NCBI GenBank assembly: GCA_030681645.1
Contig: JAUXRX010000005.1
Location: 124,001 to 188,000 of the forward strand
Length of the DNA: 64,000 bases
Direction: 5' to 3'
From: Archangium sp.
GTDB taxonomy: Bacteria > Myxococcota > Myxococcia > Myxococcales > Myxococcaceae
In this document: positions 53,859 through 62,124 of the stretch, one piece after another
Position numbering within the stretch: position 1 is the first letter of the stretch
Layout of the letters: every line of letters begins with the position of its first letter
Translations under genes and position numbers: made by a program
The notes under the pieces: generated by a model
The model's database searches: none
What the model saw: only the letters and a program-made list of their open reading frames with translations
What the model was told of the DNA's origin: nothing

Positions 53859-54956
53859 TCACCTCGGGAGCGCAGCATCGACCGTCTCTCTCAGGTAGCG
53901 GGCGGCGAGCGCCAGGGTGCGCGGCGCGCTGTCGGGAGTCGGGGTGAGCGAAGGCGCGACCTCCATCACGTCGCCCCCGAGCAGGCCGACTTCGCGGCCC
54001 AGGCGGCGGATGAGCTCGACCACCCAGTCGGGTTCCAGGCCGTTGGGCTCGGGCGTGCCCGTGGCGTCAGCCCACTTCGAGTCGGTGCCGTCGATGTCAT
54101 TGCTGAAGTAGACGCCGCGCACGCCGGTCGATTTCACGTGCGCGAGCAGAGCGTCGAGCTGCCCCTGGGGGTCGGCCAGCACGTCCTTCGCCCAGAACTG
54201 CCGCACGCCGAGCGTCGATTCCCAGTGGGCGCGGTCCCGGCCCGAGGCGCGAATGCCCACCTGGGTGAGCCGGCCCTGGCGGCCCAGCAGCTCGTTGGCG
54301 TGCCAGCTCCAGGTGGCGAAGCAGTGCCGGATGCCGAGCCGGCTCTCGAGAAGATCAGTGTGCGCGTCGGGCTGAACGATGCCCCACGGCTGTGGCGCGA
54401 CGGCGGCCAGCGCCTGCACGGGCGGCAGCGCGGTGGAGTGATCTCCCCCGAGGACGAAGGGCTTCACCTTCGGGTTGAGCGCGAAGACGAGCTCGAACAC
54501 GCGGCGCTCGATGGACAGCGGCGACACCGGCAGCTTCGCGCGCTCGACCTCGGCCACGTCGGGGTACACGGCGCGCTGGCTGGCGGCGAGCTGTTCAGGC
54601 GAGAGCATGTCGTCAGACAGCAGCTGCGGCACCACGAAGACATCGCCCAGATCCACCACGCCCCGGCTGGCGAGGTCGACGCCGTCATCGAGCAGGCTCA
54701 GTCGAATGCCCTGCGGCCCCAGGTTCGCCCCCCGCCGAAAGCCCGCGCCGACATCGGAAGGAACGCCGACCAGCACGCCCTTCGCGGTGGGGATCTTCTC
54801 GATCGCGTCGCGGAAGCGCTGCCGCACCTGGTCGGGCGTCGAGGCGCCGTAGAGGCGCTGCTGCAGCGACTCCTGCTCGGCCTTGCCGGTGCTGACGAGG
54901 TAGAGCCCACCGCCCGCGGGGCGAAGCAGGGTGGCCAGTTCGTCGAGGGGGCTCAT
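53859..54956 (-). CDS. Arginase/agmatinase-family ureohydrolase
   Basis: A 365-residue enzyme of the ureohydrolase superfamily with a two-manganese site. The ligands are seen at His173 (GGDHS), Asp197, His199 and Asp201 (DAHTD), and Asp287/Asp289 (NDIDGTD). The N-terminal part is about 60 residues longer than ordinary agmatinase, and the segment VGVPSDVGAGFRRGANLGP begins the core. The family cleaves guanidino compounds (arginine, agmatine, formiminoglutamate and related substrates); the substrate here cannot be told from the sequence. The nearest neighbours give no pathway hint. ATG 54956 is the start. Confidence 0.9.
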   Translation of the reverse strand: MSPLDELATLLRPAGGGLYLVSTGKAEQESLQQRLYGASTPDQVRQRFRDAIEKIPTAKGVLVGVPSDVGAGFRRGANLGPQGIRLSLLDDGVDLASRGVVDLGDVFVVPQLLSDDMLSPEQLAASQRAVYPDVAEVERAKLPVSPLSIERRVFELVFALNPKVKPFVLGGDHSTALPPVQALAAVAPQPWGIVQPDAHTDLLESRLGIRHCFATWSWHANELLGRQGRLTQVGIRASGRDRAHWESTLGVRQFWAKDVLADPQGQLDALLAHVKSTGVRGVYFSNDIDGTDSKWADATGTPEPNGLEPDWVVELIRRLGREVGLLGGDVMEVAPSLTPTPDSAPRTLALAARYLRETVDAALPR

Positions 54957-55056
54957 ACGCAGCTATATACACACATGCCCCCCTCTCCCGCTCCGGCGGC
55001 GCCCGTACCGACGGACCTGGAGCCTGCTTTCGCCGTGCCCGGGCTACCGTAGAAGG

Positions 55057-55428
55057 ATGAAGTTCGAAGAGAGACCCGCGGGCCTCCTGCGGGTGAGCTA
55101 CGCCGTGGCCGATGATCTGAAGAAGGAACTGCAGGCGCCCGTGCTGGCGCGGCTCGAGGAGAAGCGCGGCAAGGTGGTGCTGATCTTCGACGTCGCCGAT
55201 GCAGTCCGTTCCGTGCCGATGGACGTGCCCAACTTCTGGCTGGGCGTCACCGCGCGGCAGGAGCTCCAGCTCGTCGGCATGGGCATCGTCACCCGCTCGA
55301 TCGCAGTTCGGGTGGCGGCCAGGGGCTTCTCGCTCGCCAACACGGCGCGGGGCGTGCCCACCACGGTGGAGACCTTCACCGACCTCGACGCGGCCGCCTC
55401 GTGGGCAATGGCCCTGCTCGCGCGCTGA
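55057..55428 (+). CDS. SpoIIAA-like (STAS-related) small protein
   Basis: A 123-residue protein preceded by AGAAGG at a normal distance before ATG 55057. It has the alternating strand-helix order of SpoIIAA-like proteins: LLRVSYAVADDLKKELQAPV, GKVVLIFDVADAV, IAVRVAARGFSLANT and a last strand VETFTDLDAAASWA. The family is common in soil bacteria, with a lipid- or anti-sigma-related fold but no fixed function. It is divergent from the ureohydrolase (about 100 bases). Confidence 0.65.
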   Translation: MKFEERPAGLLRVSYAVADDLKKELQAPVLARLEEKRGKVVLIFDVADAVRSVPMDVPNFWLGVTARQELQLVGMGIVTRSIAVRVAARGFSLANTARGVPTTVETFTDLDAAASWAMALLAR

Positions 55429-55448
55429 TCGGCCGCGTGGAACCGAAA

Positions 55449-56126
55449 CTACTTGAGGTCGAACAGCGCCAGCGTCTGCTTCGCCATGTCCTTCGCGAGC
55501 TGGAGCTGCGCGGCATCGCCGGACTCCTTCGCGTTCGAGGCGAGGCCGGCCATGAGCCCGCCGGTGATCATGCACGCGTCGTAGACGGCGGTGCGCTTCT
55601 GCGCGCTCATGGTCTTGAAGGCGGGCGTCTCGGCGATCGCCTCGTTCATCAGCCGCTGCAGGCCCTCGGCCTCCGCGTCGCTGAACTCACGCTCGGCGAG
55701 GATCTGGACGGCCGAGGCGAACAGCAGCGTGAGCGCGCTGGAGAGGTTGTTCTTCCGCACCCCGGGCTGCGCCTCGATGGCCGGGACGATCGCCTTGAGC
55801 ATCTCGAGCAGCTGCGCGCGCTCCTCGGGCGTCTTCCCGGCGGCGGAGAGCTGCTCGGGCACGTTGCGAAGCCCCGCGGGCTTGAAGTCCGTCGCGGCGA
55901 GCTGGAACTTGTACGCGGGCGCGGAAGGAGGCGCTGGGGGCGGCGCCTTCGCCAGCGACGCGCGCATCGACGCGCGAATCGAGTCACGCCGCGAGAGCTG
56001 CGTGGTGATGAAGTCGCCGTACGCGCTCGACATCGTCGAGAACTGCCGGCCGTTGAGCATGTTCGTGTACGGCATCTGGGCCAGCGCGGCTGAGCTGACG
56101 AAGGCGACGACGAGAATCGAGCGCAT
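55449..56126 (-). CDS. Hypothetical exported protein
   Basis: A 225-residue exported protein with signal peptide (MRSILVVAFVSSAALAQ). The body is alpha-helical with TMSSAYGDFITTQLSRRDS and PGVRKNNLSSALTLLFASAV segments. A Pro/Ala-rich spacer (KAPPPAPPSAPAYKF) lies at about 66-80. The C-terminus repeats Ala-rich helices (QLQLAKDMAKQTLALFD). No catalytic motif is visible. ATG 56126 begins the signal; the longer start at 56144 has no hydrophobic reason. Confidence 0.7.
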   Translation of the reverse strand: MRSILVVAFVSSAALAQMPYTNMLNGRQFSTMSSAYGDFITTQLSRRDSIRASMRASLAKAPPPAPPSAPAYKFQLAATDFKPAGLRNVPEQLSAAGKTPEERAQLLEMLKAIVPAIEAQPGVRKNNLSSALTLLFASAVQILAEREFSDAEAEGLQRLMNEAIAETPAFKTMSAQKRTAVYDACMITGGLMAGLASNAKESGDAAQLQLAKDMAKQTLALFDLK

Positions 56127-56191
56127 GGCGTTGGACCTGACCAACCTGCCCGGGCGAGGTCAAGCGGCGAAGCCGCGGCGCGTCACCTGGC

Positions 56192-56620
56192 TTACTTCGG
56201 CAGCCGCTCGGCGATGAAGTCGATGGCGGCCTGGTTCGTGGCCGAGGTGAGTGAGATGGGCTGACCCGCGCCCCTGCGCTCGTTGACCTGCCAGAGCCGC
56301 TCGCCGGGCCCCACCTGCTCGAGGTTCGCCCAGGGAATGAAGCCGCGCTGCCACAGCCGCGCCCACACGATGCCGCGCGCGTACACACCCACGAGCACGC
56401 GCGCCCCGAACAACTCCGGGAGAAACTGAACCACCGCGGCGACCAGGGGGATCGCGCAGACGGACCCGAAGACCAGCGCCACGCCCACCCACTTCCCCTC
56501 GAGGATGAACGACGTGCTCGCCGCCGTGGCGATGATCAGGATCAGCACGAGGAACGGCCAGTTCCCGAACGACATCGTGCGGTGAAACACGAAGACCTCG
56601 ATGCCGGGGTCCGGGTCCAT
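56192..56620 (-). CDS. Small membrane protein, last gene of a coupled operon
   Basis: A 142-residue product with two membrane helices (WPFLVLILIIATAASTSFIL and VGVALVFGSVCAIPLVAAVV) followed by a cytoplasmic PH-like or YcxB-like part (RVLVGVYARGIVWARLW). ATG 56620 overlaps the stop of the upstream gene (TGATG), so translation is coupled. It is the last of four minus-strand genes that start at 58849. Function unknown. Confidence 0.7.
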   Translation of the reverse strand: MDPDPGIEVFVFHRTMSFGNWPFLVLILIIATAASTSFILEGKWVGVALVFGSVCAIPLVAAVVQFLPELFGARVLVGVYARGIVWARLWQRGFIPWANLEQVGPGERLWQVNERRGAGQPISLTSATNQAAIDFIAERLPK

Positions 56621-57876
56621 CACCAGGCAGTGCGCATCCACACCGCGCGCAGCAGCGGCAGCGAGCGTTCACCCAGCGTCTGCCGCCCGCTGATCAACGC
56701 CACCACCTCGACGCGCGTGCCGTTGGGGAAGTTGCCGCCCCACGACTTCTTCGGCGGAATGAAGAGGAACACCTGGCGATCACCCACCTGGATGATGCCG
56801 ATGTTCTCGGTGAGCCCTTCGCCGACGATGCCCTCGAGCAGCACCGCGCGCCCTTCCGCCGCCTCGGGGGTGTCGAGCACCGCGTTGTCCTTCGAGTTGG
56901 CCGCGAGCTTGAGGGTGGGCGCGTAGGCCGAGACCGCCTCTTCGAACGTCGACACGTTGGTCCCCGGCGCCCACGCGGCGGGGCTGCCCGTCTCCCGGCG
57001 GCGGGCCAGCTCGGCGTCGGCCGCCTTCACTGCCTCGTCGAGCGAAGTGCCCCGCACCTTCCGGCACTCGCGCAGTTTCTCTGCCCGGGCCAGGAGCCCC
57101 GTCTCGCTCAGCGCGTCGAGCGTCTTGGCGGCGTCCTGCTCGAGCGCGGCGCACGCGGCCCAGGCGGAGAAGAGCACCTGCGCCTCTTCGGTCAGCTCGA
57201 CCTCGCGCTCGGCGAAGCGCAACGACTCGGGCACCGACGTCAACTTCGTCCCGTCGACGTCGATCGCCCCGTCCACCACCTGCAGCGGTATGGCCGTGCC
57301 CTGCGCCGACACCAGCGTCATCGGCCCCGTCACCGGCCGCTCGTTGCAGCGCGCGTCCTTCTGGCTGATCACCTGCTCGGCGCGCTGCGCCTCGACGTCT
57401 TCTCCGCTGCGCGCGCGCGCGATCAACCCGACGATCAGGGCGGGCACGCCGATGCCCAGCGTCACCAGGCTGGCGCCCTGCACGTACTGCCGCGTGGAAG
57501 GCCCGTAGCGCCCGCCCCCGTCGATGATGTTGGTGTCGGCCGCCGAGGTGACCGCGAAGCTGACGGCCAACAGCACTGCGCTGGCCAGCGTGTTGGCGAT
57601 GCCGGTGGACAGCGCCGGCCCGGCCGCGCCCGAGGTGCGCTCGGTGATCTTCTCTTCCGCGTACTCCTCGACCTGCTGGGCGCGGCACACGTCGAAGCCG
57701 ACGACGGTGAGCTTGAGCAGCGGCCAGTCGACGCGCACGTCAGACGTCACCCCCCCCTCGAGCAGCACCGGGCGCTCGAAGGTGCGCAAGAGCGGCCCGC
57801 GCTCCACGCGCGTGGTGGAATCGAGCGCGGTGCAGGAGGCCACGAACGGCACCAGGATCAACGCGAGGCGCCTCAC
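56620..57876 (-). CDS. Lipoprotein-like membrane protein with extended soluble domain
   Basis: A 418-residue product read from GTG 57876, which overlaps the stop of the START-domain gene (GTGA). The N-terminus is a lipoprotein signal (RRLALILVPFVASC). Two helices follow (ANTLASAVLLAVSFAVTSA and GASLVTLGIGVPALIVGLIA). The rest is a Cys-containing helical region (about 195-330) and a C-terminal beta-rich segment (FLFIPPKKSWGGNFPNGTRV). The last part resembles GW/SH3-like folds but is not certain. No family is recognised. Confidence 0.7.
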   Translation of the reverse strand: MRRLALILVPFVASCTALDSTTRVERGPLLRTFERPVLLEGGVTSDVRVDWPLLKLTVVGFDVCRAQQVEEYAEEKITERTSGAAGPALSTGIANTLASAVLLAVSFAVTSAADTNIIDGGGRYGPSTRQYVQGASLVTLGIGVPALIVGLIARARSGEDVEAQRAEQVISQKDARCNERPVTGPMTLVSAQGTAIPLQVVDGAIDVDGTKLTSVPESLRFAEREVELTEEAQVLFSAWAACAALEQDAAKTLDALSETGLLARAEKLRECRKVRGTSLDEAVKAADAELARRRETGSPAAWAPGTNVSTFEEAVSAYAPTLKLAANSKDNAVLDTPEAAEGRAVLLEGIVGEGLTENIGIIQVGDRQVFLFIPPKKSWGGNFPNGTRVEVVALISGRQTLGERSLPLLRAVWMRTAW

Positions 57877-58496
57877 TTGCCGCCCTCCTGGAACCGCTTC
57901 GTCTTCAGCAGCGCCATCAGGGTGGAGTCGATCACCGACTTCCGCTGGCCGCCGTGCACGAGGAAGCTGGGCACCGAGCCCGCGGGATCGGAGAAGAGCG
58001 TGTAGGTCAGCTTCGTGCCGCCCCCGGGCACCGCCTCCAGGAGCCACTCGCCCCAGAGCTTGTCCATGCGCACGAAGCCGTCGGGCTTCGGCGGCGCGGC
58101 CTCGTTGGTGGTGCGAAAACGAATGCGGCAATTCCCGTCGGGCAGCCGCTGGCGCGCCACCGTGAGCGAGAAGTCGCGCTTCGCCACGATGGGCTGGGTG
58201 ATCTGGTTGTAGAGCACGCGCACGTCGTCGCCGTCCTGCAGCACCTTGTTCAGGGTCACGCCCGGCCCGTCGCCGTGCTTCGTGCCCCACTCGAAGATGG
58301 CCACGCACATCGTCTCGACCGGAAGCGCGGTGGCGACCTCGGCGCGGTACTCGCGGTAGGGGCTGCCCTTCACGTCGCGGCCACTGAGAATGAGCCCGTC
58401 CCGCTTCTCCAGCTCGGCGAAGGGCGTGGTGTTCTCGAACACGTCCATCGGGAACTGCGCGAGCGCCACCAGGGCCAGGGCGATCATGGAGGTCAT
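57873..58496 (-). CDS. START-domain (lipid-transfer-like) exported protein
   Basis: A 207-residue protein with a signal-like N-terminus (MTSMIALALVALAQ) and a START-type helix-grip fold, seen in RDFSLTVARQRLPDGNCRIR, RMDKLWGEWLLEAVPGGGTK and LTYTLFSDPAGSVPSF. Family members bind sterols or phospholipids in a cavity. Exported bacterial START proteins may move lipids between membranes. ATG 58496 overlaps the upstream stop (ATGA) and gives coupled translation. Length matches the family (about 200). Confidence 0.85.
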   Translation of the reverse strand: MTSMIALALVALAQFPMDVFENTTPFAELEKRDGLILSGRDVKGSPYREYRAEVATALPVETMCVAIFEWGTKHGDGPGVTLNKVLQDGDDVRVLYNQITQPIVAKRDFSLTVARQRLPDGNCRIRFRTTNEAAPPKPDGFVRMDKLWGEWLLEAVPGGGTKLTYTLFSDPAGSVPSFLVHGGQRKSVIDSTLMALLKTKRFQEGGK

Positions 58497-58849
58497 GGCC
58501 TGCCCCCGAGGAACACCACCAGGTCGGGGCAGTTGCGAATGGTCTCGTCGACGTAGTCGCACGAGGGGTGCGCTGAGCGCTGGTCGCTCTCGCGCACGAG
58601 CGGGAGCCGGCAGGTGAGCACCTGCTCTCGCGTCGGCGAGGTGAAGGCGAAGTCGGTCGCGTTGCAGCCCGTGCGCGTCTCGAGCTCGATGGCGCAGTTC
58701 TCGGTGGGCAGGTTGAGGCGCGTGGCCGCGGTCACGCAGACGGGCTCGGCGCAGAAGCGGGCGATCACGTCCCGGCAGACCTCGGCGTCTGGCGCCGGCG
58801 GGCCGACGCAGGACAGGAGCAGGACGGTGGCGAACGCGGCGGCTCTCAC
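58493..58849 (-). CDS. Small Cys-rich lipoprotein, first gene of operon
   Basis: A 118-residue lipoprotein (signal RAAAFATVLLLSC, Cys 14) with eight further Cys in the mature part (CRDVIARFCAEPVC, CAIELETRTGC, CRLPL, CDYVDETIRNC). It starts from GTG 58849. It overlaps the START-domain gene by four bases and is the first member of a four-gene chain. The Cys pattern is similar in style to the 95-residue lipoprotein at 53549, but no clear homology is seen. Confidence 0.75.
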   Translation of the reverse strand: MRAAAFATVLLLSCVGPPAPDAEVCRDVIARFCAEPVCVTAATRLNLPTENCAIELETRTGCNATDFAFTSPTREQVLTCRLPLVRESDQRSAHPSCDYVDETIRNCPDLVVFLGGRP

Positions 58850-58886
58850 GGAGCAGGCAGCATAATCACGAGTCGGACCGGGGTGG

Positions 58887-58913
58887 CCCCTCGACTCCGC
58901 TCGGGGTGAACGG
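58887..58913 (+). repeat. Dispersed intergenic repeat family 1, copy e
   Basis: Identical over 27 bases to copy d at 49082. It lies 43 bases before the prmA start, between divergent genes, again in plus orientation. Confidence 0.9.
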
Positions 58914-58955
58914 AAGGGCTGGTTCCGTACACACCATTCTGGTTAGTGCTCGTCC

Positions 58956-59816
58956 ATGGCCTGGTACTCCCTGACGGTCGACATTCCCGAGGAAGAGAGC
59001 GAGCTCGCCCAGAGCGTGCTGTACGAGCACGGCGCGGCGGGCCTCGAGGTGCGTGACTCGCTCAACCAGACGGTGCTCACCGTGCGCGCCCCCGCGAAGG
59101 GCGAGGCGATCCTCATCGCGTACTTCGAAGACAAGACCGACGCGTCCGACGCGCAGGTCGAGCTGGCCGAGAAGATCGCCGGCTCGCGCTTCGCCCTGGA
59201 AGACGTGGTCGAGCGCGACTGGAGCGTCGAGTGGCGAAGCCAGATCAAGAGCGTCACCGTGGGTCGCCTCTGGGTCGGCCCGCCCTGGGAGAAGGCCACC
59301 GCCCCGAAGGACAAGGTGTGCCTCTTCATCGAGCCGAAGATGGCGTTCGGCACGGGCGATCACCCCACCACGTCGCTCTGCCTCAAGGCCGTCGACACGT
59401 TCATGGCCACCCACCCCGGCGCGAGCGTGCTCGACGTGGGCACCGGCACCGGCGTGCTCGCCTTCGCCGCGAAGAAGCTGGGCGCGGGCCGCTGCGTGGG
59501 CGTGGACAACGACGTCACCTCGGTCGGGCTGGCGAAGGAGTGCGCCCAGGAGAACGGCATCGAGGGCGTCGAGCTGTCGACGAAGACGCTGCACGGCATC
59601 GAGGGGAAGTTCGATCTGGTGCTGGCCAACATTCTCGCCAATACGCTGTGTGAGCTCGCGCCGTTGATCGCTCCGAAGGTGAAGGAGCGGCTGGTGCTGG
59701 CGGGCGTGCTCGTGCCGCAGGCGGATGAGGTGACCGCGGCCTACGTCGCCGCGGGGTTGAAGCACGCGGGCAATGAAACCATCGGCGAGTGGATTCGGCT
59801 GGAGTTCACCGCTTGA
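58956..59816 (+). CDS. prmA: Ribosomal protein L11 methyltransferase
   Basis: A 286-residue class I methyltransferase that trimethylates lysines and the N-terminus of ribosomal protein L11. The N-terminal L11-binding domain (about 1-60) is typical (MAWYSLTVDIPEEESELAQ). The AdoMet motif is VLDVGTGTGVLAFAAK and is followed by GVDNDVTSVGLAKEC and DLVLANILANTLCEL, all standard for PrmA. FGTGDHPTTSLCL is the signature before motif I. Length is normal. rsmE follows after a family-2 hairpin repeat. Confidence 0.95.
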   Translation: MAWYSLTVDIPEEESELAQSVLYEHGAAGLEVRDSLNQTVLTVRAPAKGEAILIAYFEDKTDASDAQVELAEKIAGSRFALEDVVERDWSVEWRSQIKSVTVGRLWVGPPWEKATAPKDKVCLFIEPKMAFGTGDHPTTSLCLKAVDTFMATHPGASVLDVGTGTGVLAFAAKKLGAGRCVGVDNDVTSVGLAKECAQENGIEGVELSTKTLHGIEGKFDLVLANILANTLCELAPLIAPKVKERLVLAGVLVPQADEVTAAYVAAGLKHAGNETIGEWIRLEFTA

Positions 59817-59827
59817 GGATTCGGTTT

Positions 59828-59868
59828 GCCCTCTCCCCGACCCTCTCCCCCTCGGGGAGAGCGAGCGC
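59828..59868 (+). repeat. Family-2 dispersed repeat with hairpin between prmA and rsmE
   Basis: CCCTCTCCCCGACCCTCTCC is followed by CCCTCGGGGAGAGCG. The hairpin CTCTCCCC/GGGGAGAG (8 bp, loop CTC) sits at about 59841-59860. There is no T-run, so it may protect or attenuate RNA rather than end it. Confidence 0.75.
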
Positions 59869-59871
59869 GTT

Positions 59872-60594
59872 GTGATTCGTCTGCTCGTCCCCGGTGCTGC
59901 CGAGGGCCAGGTCTCCGTCAGCGGGCCCCGGCTCCACTACCTGCTGCACGTGCTGCGCGTGAAAGCCGGCGACGTGCTCGAGGTGTTCGACGGCGAAGGC
60001 CTCGCGTTCGACGCGAAGGTGCTCTCGCTGGGTGAGCTCGGCGGCGCGCTGATGCTCGGTGAGGCCCGGGAGGCGCCGCGGCCGAGATCGATCACCATCG
60101 TGCAGGGCCTGCCCAAGGCCGAGAAGCTCGAGCTGGTGCTGCAGAAGTGCACCGAGCTCGGCGCCTCCGCGTTCGCCCCCGCCAGCTGTGCGCGGAGCGT
60201 GGTGAAGCTCGACGGGAAAGAAGAGGCGAAGCTCGCGCGCTGGCAGCGCATCGTCGAAGAAGCCGCGCGGCAATGCGGGCGCGCCACCGTGCCCCAGGTG
60301 TTTCCCCCGAAGCCCCTGCTCGCCGCCGTCGCGGCGCTCCCCGGCGAGCCCGCCCTGCTCGTGCTCGATGAAGAGGAACGTTCCCTGCCTCTCTCCACCG
60401 CCGTCGCGTCCCTCGGGACCCGGCCGCTGGCGCTGATCATCGGCCCCGAAGGCGGGCTCACCCGTGAAGAGGTGAACGCGCTCACCACGAAGGGCGCCAT
60501 CGGCGTGACCCTGGGCCGCCTCGTCCTCCGCACCGAGACCGCCGCCCTCGCGGCCCTCGCCGTGCTCCGCCACCTCGACGGCGAGCTCGGCTGA
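59872..60594 (+). CDS. rsmE: 16S rRNA (uracil-1498-N3) methyltransferase
   Basis: A 240-residue SPOUT methyltransferase. GTG 59872 begins IRLLVPGAAEGQVSV, the N-terminal PUA-like domain (to about 70). The knot part has QGLPKAEKLELVLQKCTELG, LIIGPEGGLTREEV and the C-terminal LGRLVLRTETAALAALAVLR that binds AdoMet, all diagnostic. It lies 55 bases after prmA on the same strand; this pair is common in bacteria. A longer frame starting at 59773 would overlap prmA and the repeat, so it was rejected. Confidence 0.95.
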   Translation: MIRLLVPGAAEGQVSVSGPRLHYLLHVLRVKAGDVLEVFDGEGLAFDAKVLSLGELGGALMLGEAREAPRPRSITIVQGLPKAEKLELVLQKCTELGASAFAPASCARSVVKLDGKEEAKLARWQRIVEEAARQCGRATVPQVFPPKPLLAAVAALPGEPALLVLDEEERSLPLSTAVASLGTRPLALIIGPEGGLTREEVNALTTKGAIGVTLGRLVLRTETAALAALAVLRHLDGELG

Positions 60595-60666
60595 CCCGAA
60601 GTCCGAACAGGTAGGCCGGTGTAGGTTTTCTTGATCCGACCTCACTCTCGGCGTCTCATCTGAGGC

Positions 60667-62121
60667 GTGAGCAGCGATCCGAAGAAGCCTCCATTCGACG
60701 CCCCCCCCAGCGGCACTCCGGATCTGCTCCAGAAAGACCTGTCGCTCGATCGCCGCCGCAGGGTCCCCACCTTCGAAGAGCTGCAGGCGCAGCCCGCGAC
60801 GGCGAGGCCCAACGCGATTCCGCAGGCCACCGTGCCCGCGCGCCCGGCCAACACCGAAGATCTCCCCACCCAGTCGATGCAGCGCATCGTCGTTCCCCCC
60901 GGAATGCAGCCGCGCCAGCCGGTGATGCCGATTCGCACCCCCACGCCCCCGACGCAGCCGGTGCGGGTGGCGGTCGCCCCACCGCCGCCGCCGCCGACGC
61001 GCATCCCCACGCCGGCCCCGCCCACCCGCCCCGCCGCGCCGCGCACCGCGCCTCCGACCGCGGCGGAGATGTGGAGCGCCCAGCAACTGCAGCAGGCCCG
61101 CCCTCCTGCTCCGCAAAGACCAGCCGTTCCACCGCCGGCCGTTCCACTCCCACCGCCCGGCGCGCAGGCCACCGGAATGATCGCTCCGCCACGCGCCGAG
61201 CCGCCCTCTCCCGTCGAGTTCGCCCAGGCGCGGCCCCAGCTGGCCGCCATGCCGCAGGTGACGCCCAGTGTTCCGTCGCAGGGCGCGGTCATGCCCGAGG
61301 GACAATCGGCGACGCCCACGCACCGCGCGTCCCAGGCCCTGCTCAAGGCGGCGCCGCCGCCGCCGCGCGCCGTGATCGACGAACCCGAGCCGCGCACCCA
61401 GCCCGCGGCCACGCCGATGCCCCGCACCTTCACCCCGCCTCCGATGTCACAGCCACGCAAGCCCAACGCCCTGCCCGCCGAGATGCTGGTGACGCAGCCC
61501 GGCCTGCCCGGGCCGTTCGCCCCGGCGCGCGCGATGCCCCAGGGCCAGGCGATCCCCCAGCGCCCCCCCTCCGTCCCCGACATGCCGCGGGTCGAAGAGC
61601 CTGCCGTCTCCTCTGGCGTCAACCCGGTCTTCGCCGCGGCCCAGTTCGAGGAACCGCTCCTCTCCGCCGACAGCGACACCGTCACCGCCGAGCCGGCCGC
61701 GCTCTGGCGCCGCATGGGCGCCTGGCTCACCGATCTCCTCTTCGTGGGCGTGCTGGTCTTGATCTTCCTCACCGTCGCGATGGCGGTGATCGCCCCGAAG
61801 AACCTCACCCCCCTGCAGCAGCTCGTCGCCATCGCCACGCCCGGCGCCGCGCTCGCCGGCGTGCTGGCCTTCGTCTACACCACCCTCTTCGCCTTCCTCT
61901 GGAACGGGCGCACCCCCGGGCGGAGGCTCATGGGCATCCACCTGGTCGACGTCACCGGCCACGCCCCCGCCCCGGCCCGAGCGCTCATTCGCGCCATGCT
62001 GTCACTGGTTTCTTTCGGCCTCTTCCTCTCTGGTTTCTGGTTGGCGCTCTTTGACCGCCACGGACAGACGCTCCATGACAAGCTCACGCGGACGTTCGTG
62101 GTGAAGCTCCAGGACGCCTGA
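60667..62121 (+). CDS. RDD-domain membrane protein with Pro-rich cytoplasmic leader
   Basis: A 484-residue product from GTG 60667. The first 330 residues are a Pro/Ala/Gln-rich disordered region with VPTFEELQAQPATARP and TRIPTPAPPTRPAAP stretches. The last about 140 residues are an RDD domain: LWRRMGAWLTDLLFVGVLVL with the first Arg-Asp, a second helix (TPGAALAGVLAFVYTTLF), the conserved NGRTPGRRLMGIHLVD, and a late DRHGQTLHDKLTRT with the Asp. RDD proteins are often involved in transport or stress. The next gene starts three bases after the stop, which suggests an operon. Confidence 0.87.
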   Translation: MSSDPKKPPFDAPPSGTPDLLQKDLSLDRRRRVPTFEELQAQPATARPNAIPQATVPARPANTEDLPTQSMQRIVVPPGMQPRQPVMPIRTPTPPTQPVRVAVAPPPPPPTRIPTPAPPTRPAAPRTAPPTAAEMWSAQQLQQARPPAPQRPAVPPPAVPLPPPGAQATGMIAPPRAEPPSPVEFAQARPQLAAMPQVTPSVPSQGAVMPEGQSATPTHRASQALLKAAPPPPRAVIDEPEPRTQPAATPMPRTFTPPPMSQPRKPNALPAEMLVTQPGLPGPFAPARAMPQGQAIPQRPPSVPDMPRVEEPAVSSGVNPVFAAAQFEEPLLSADSDTVTAEPAALWRRMGAWLTDLLFVGVLVLIFLTVAMAVIAPKNLTPLQQLVAIATPGAALAGVLAFVYTTLFAFLWNGRTPGRRLMGIHLVDVTGHAPAPARALIRAMLSLVSFGLFLSGFWLALFDRHGQTLHDKLTRTFVVKLQDA

Positions 62122-62124
62122 CGA

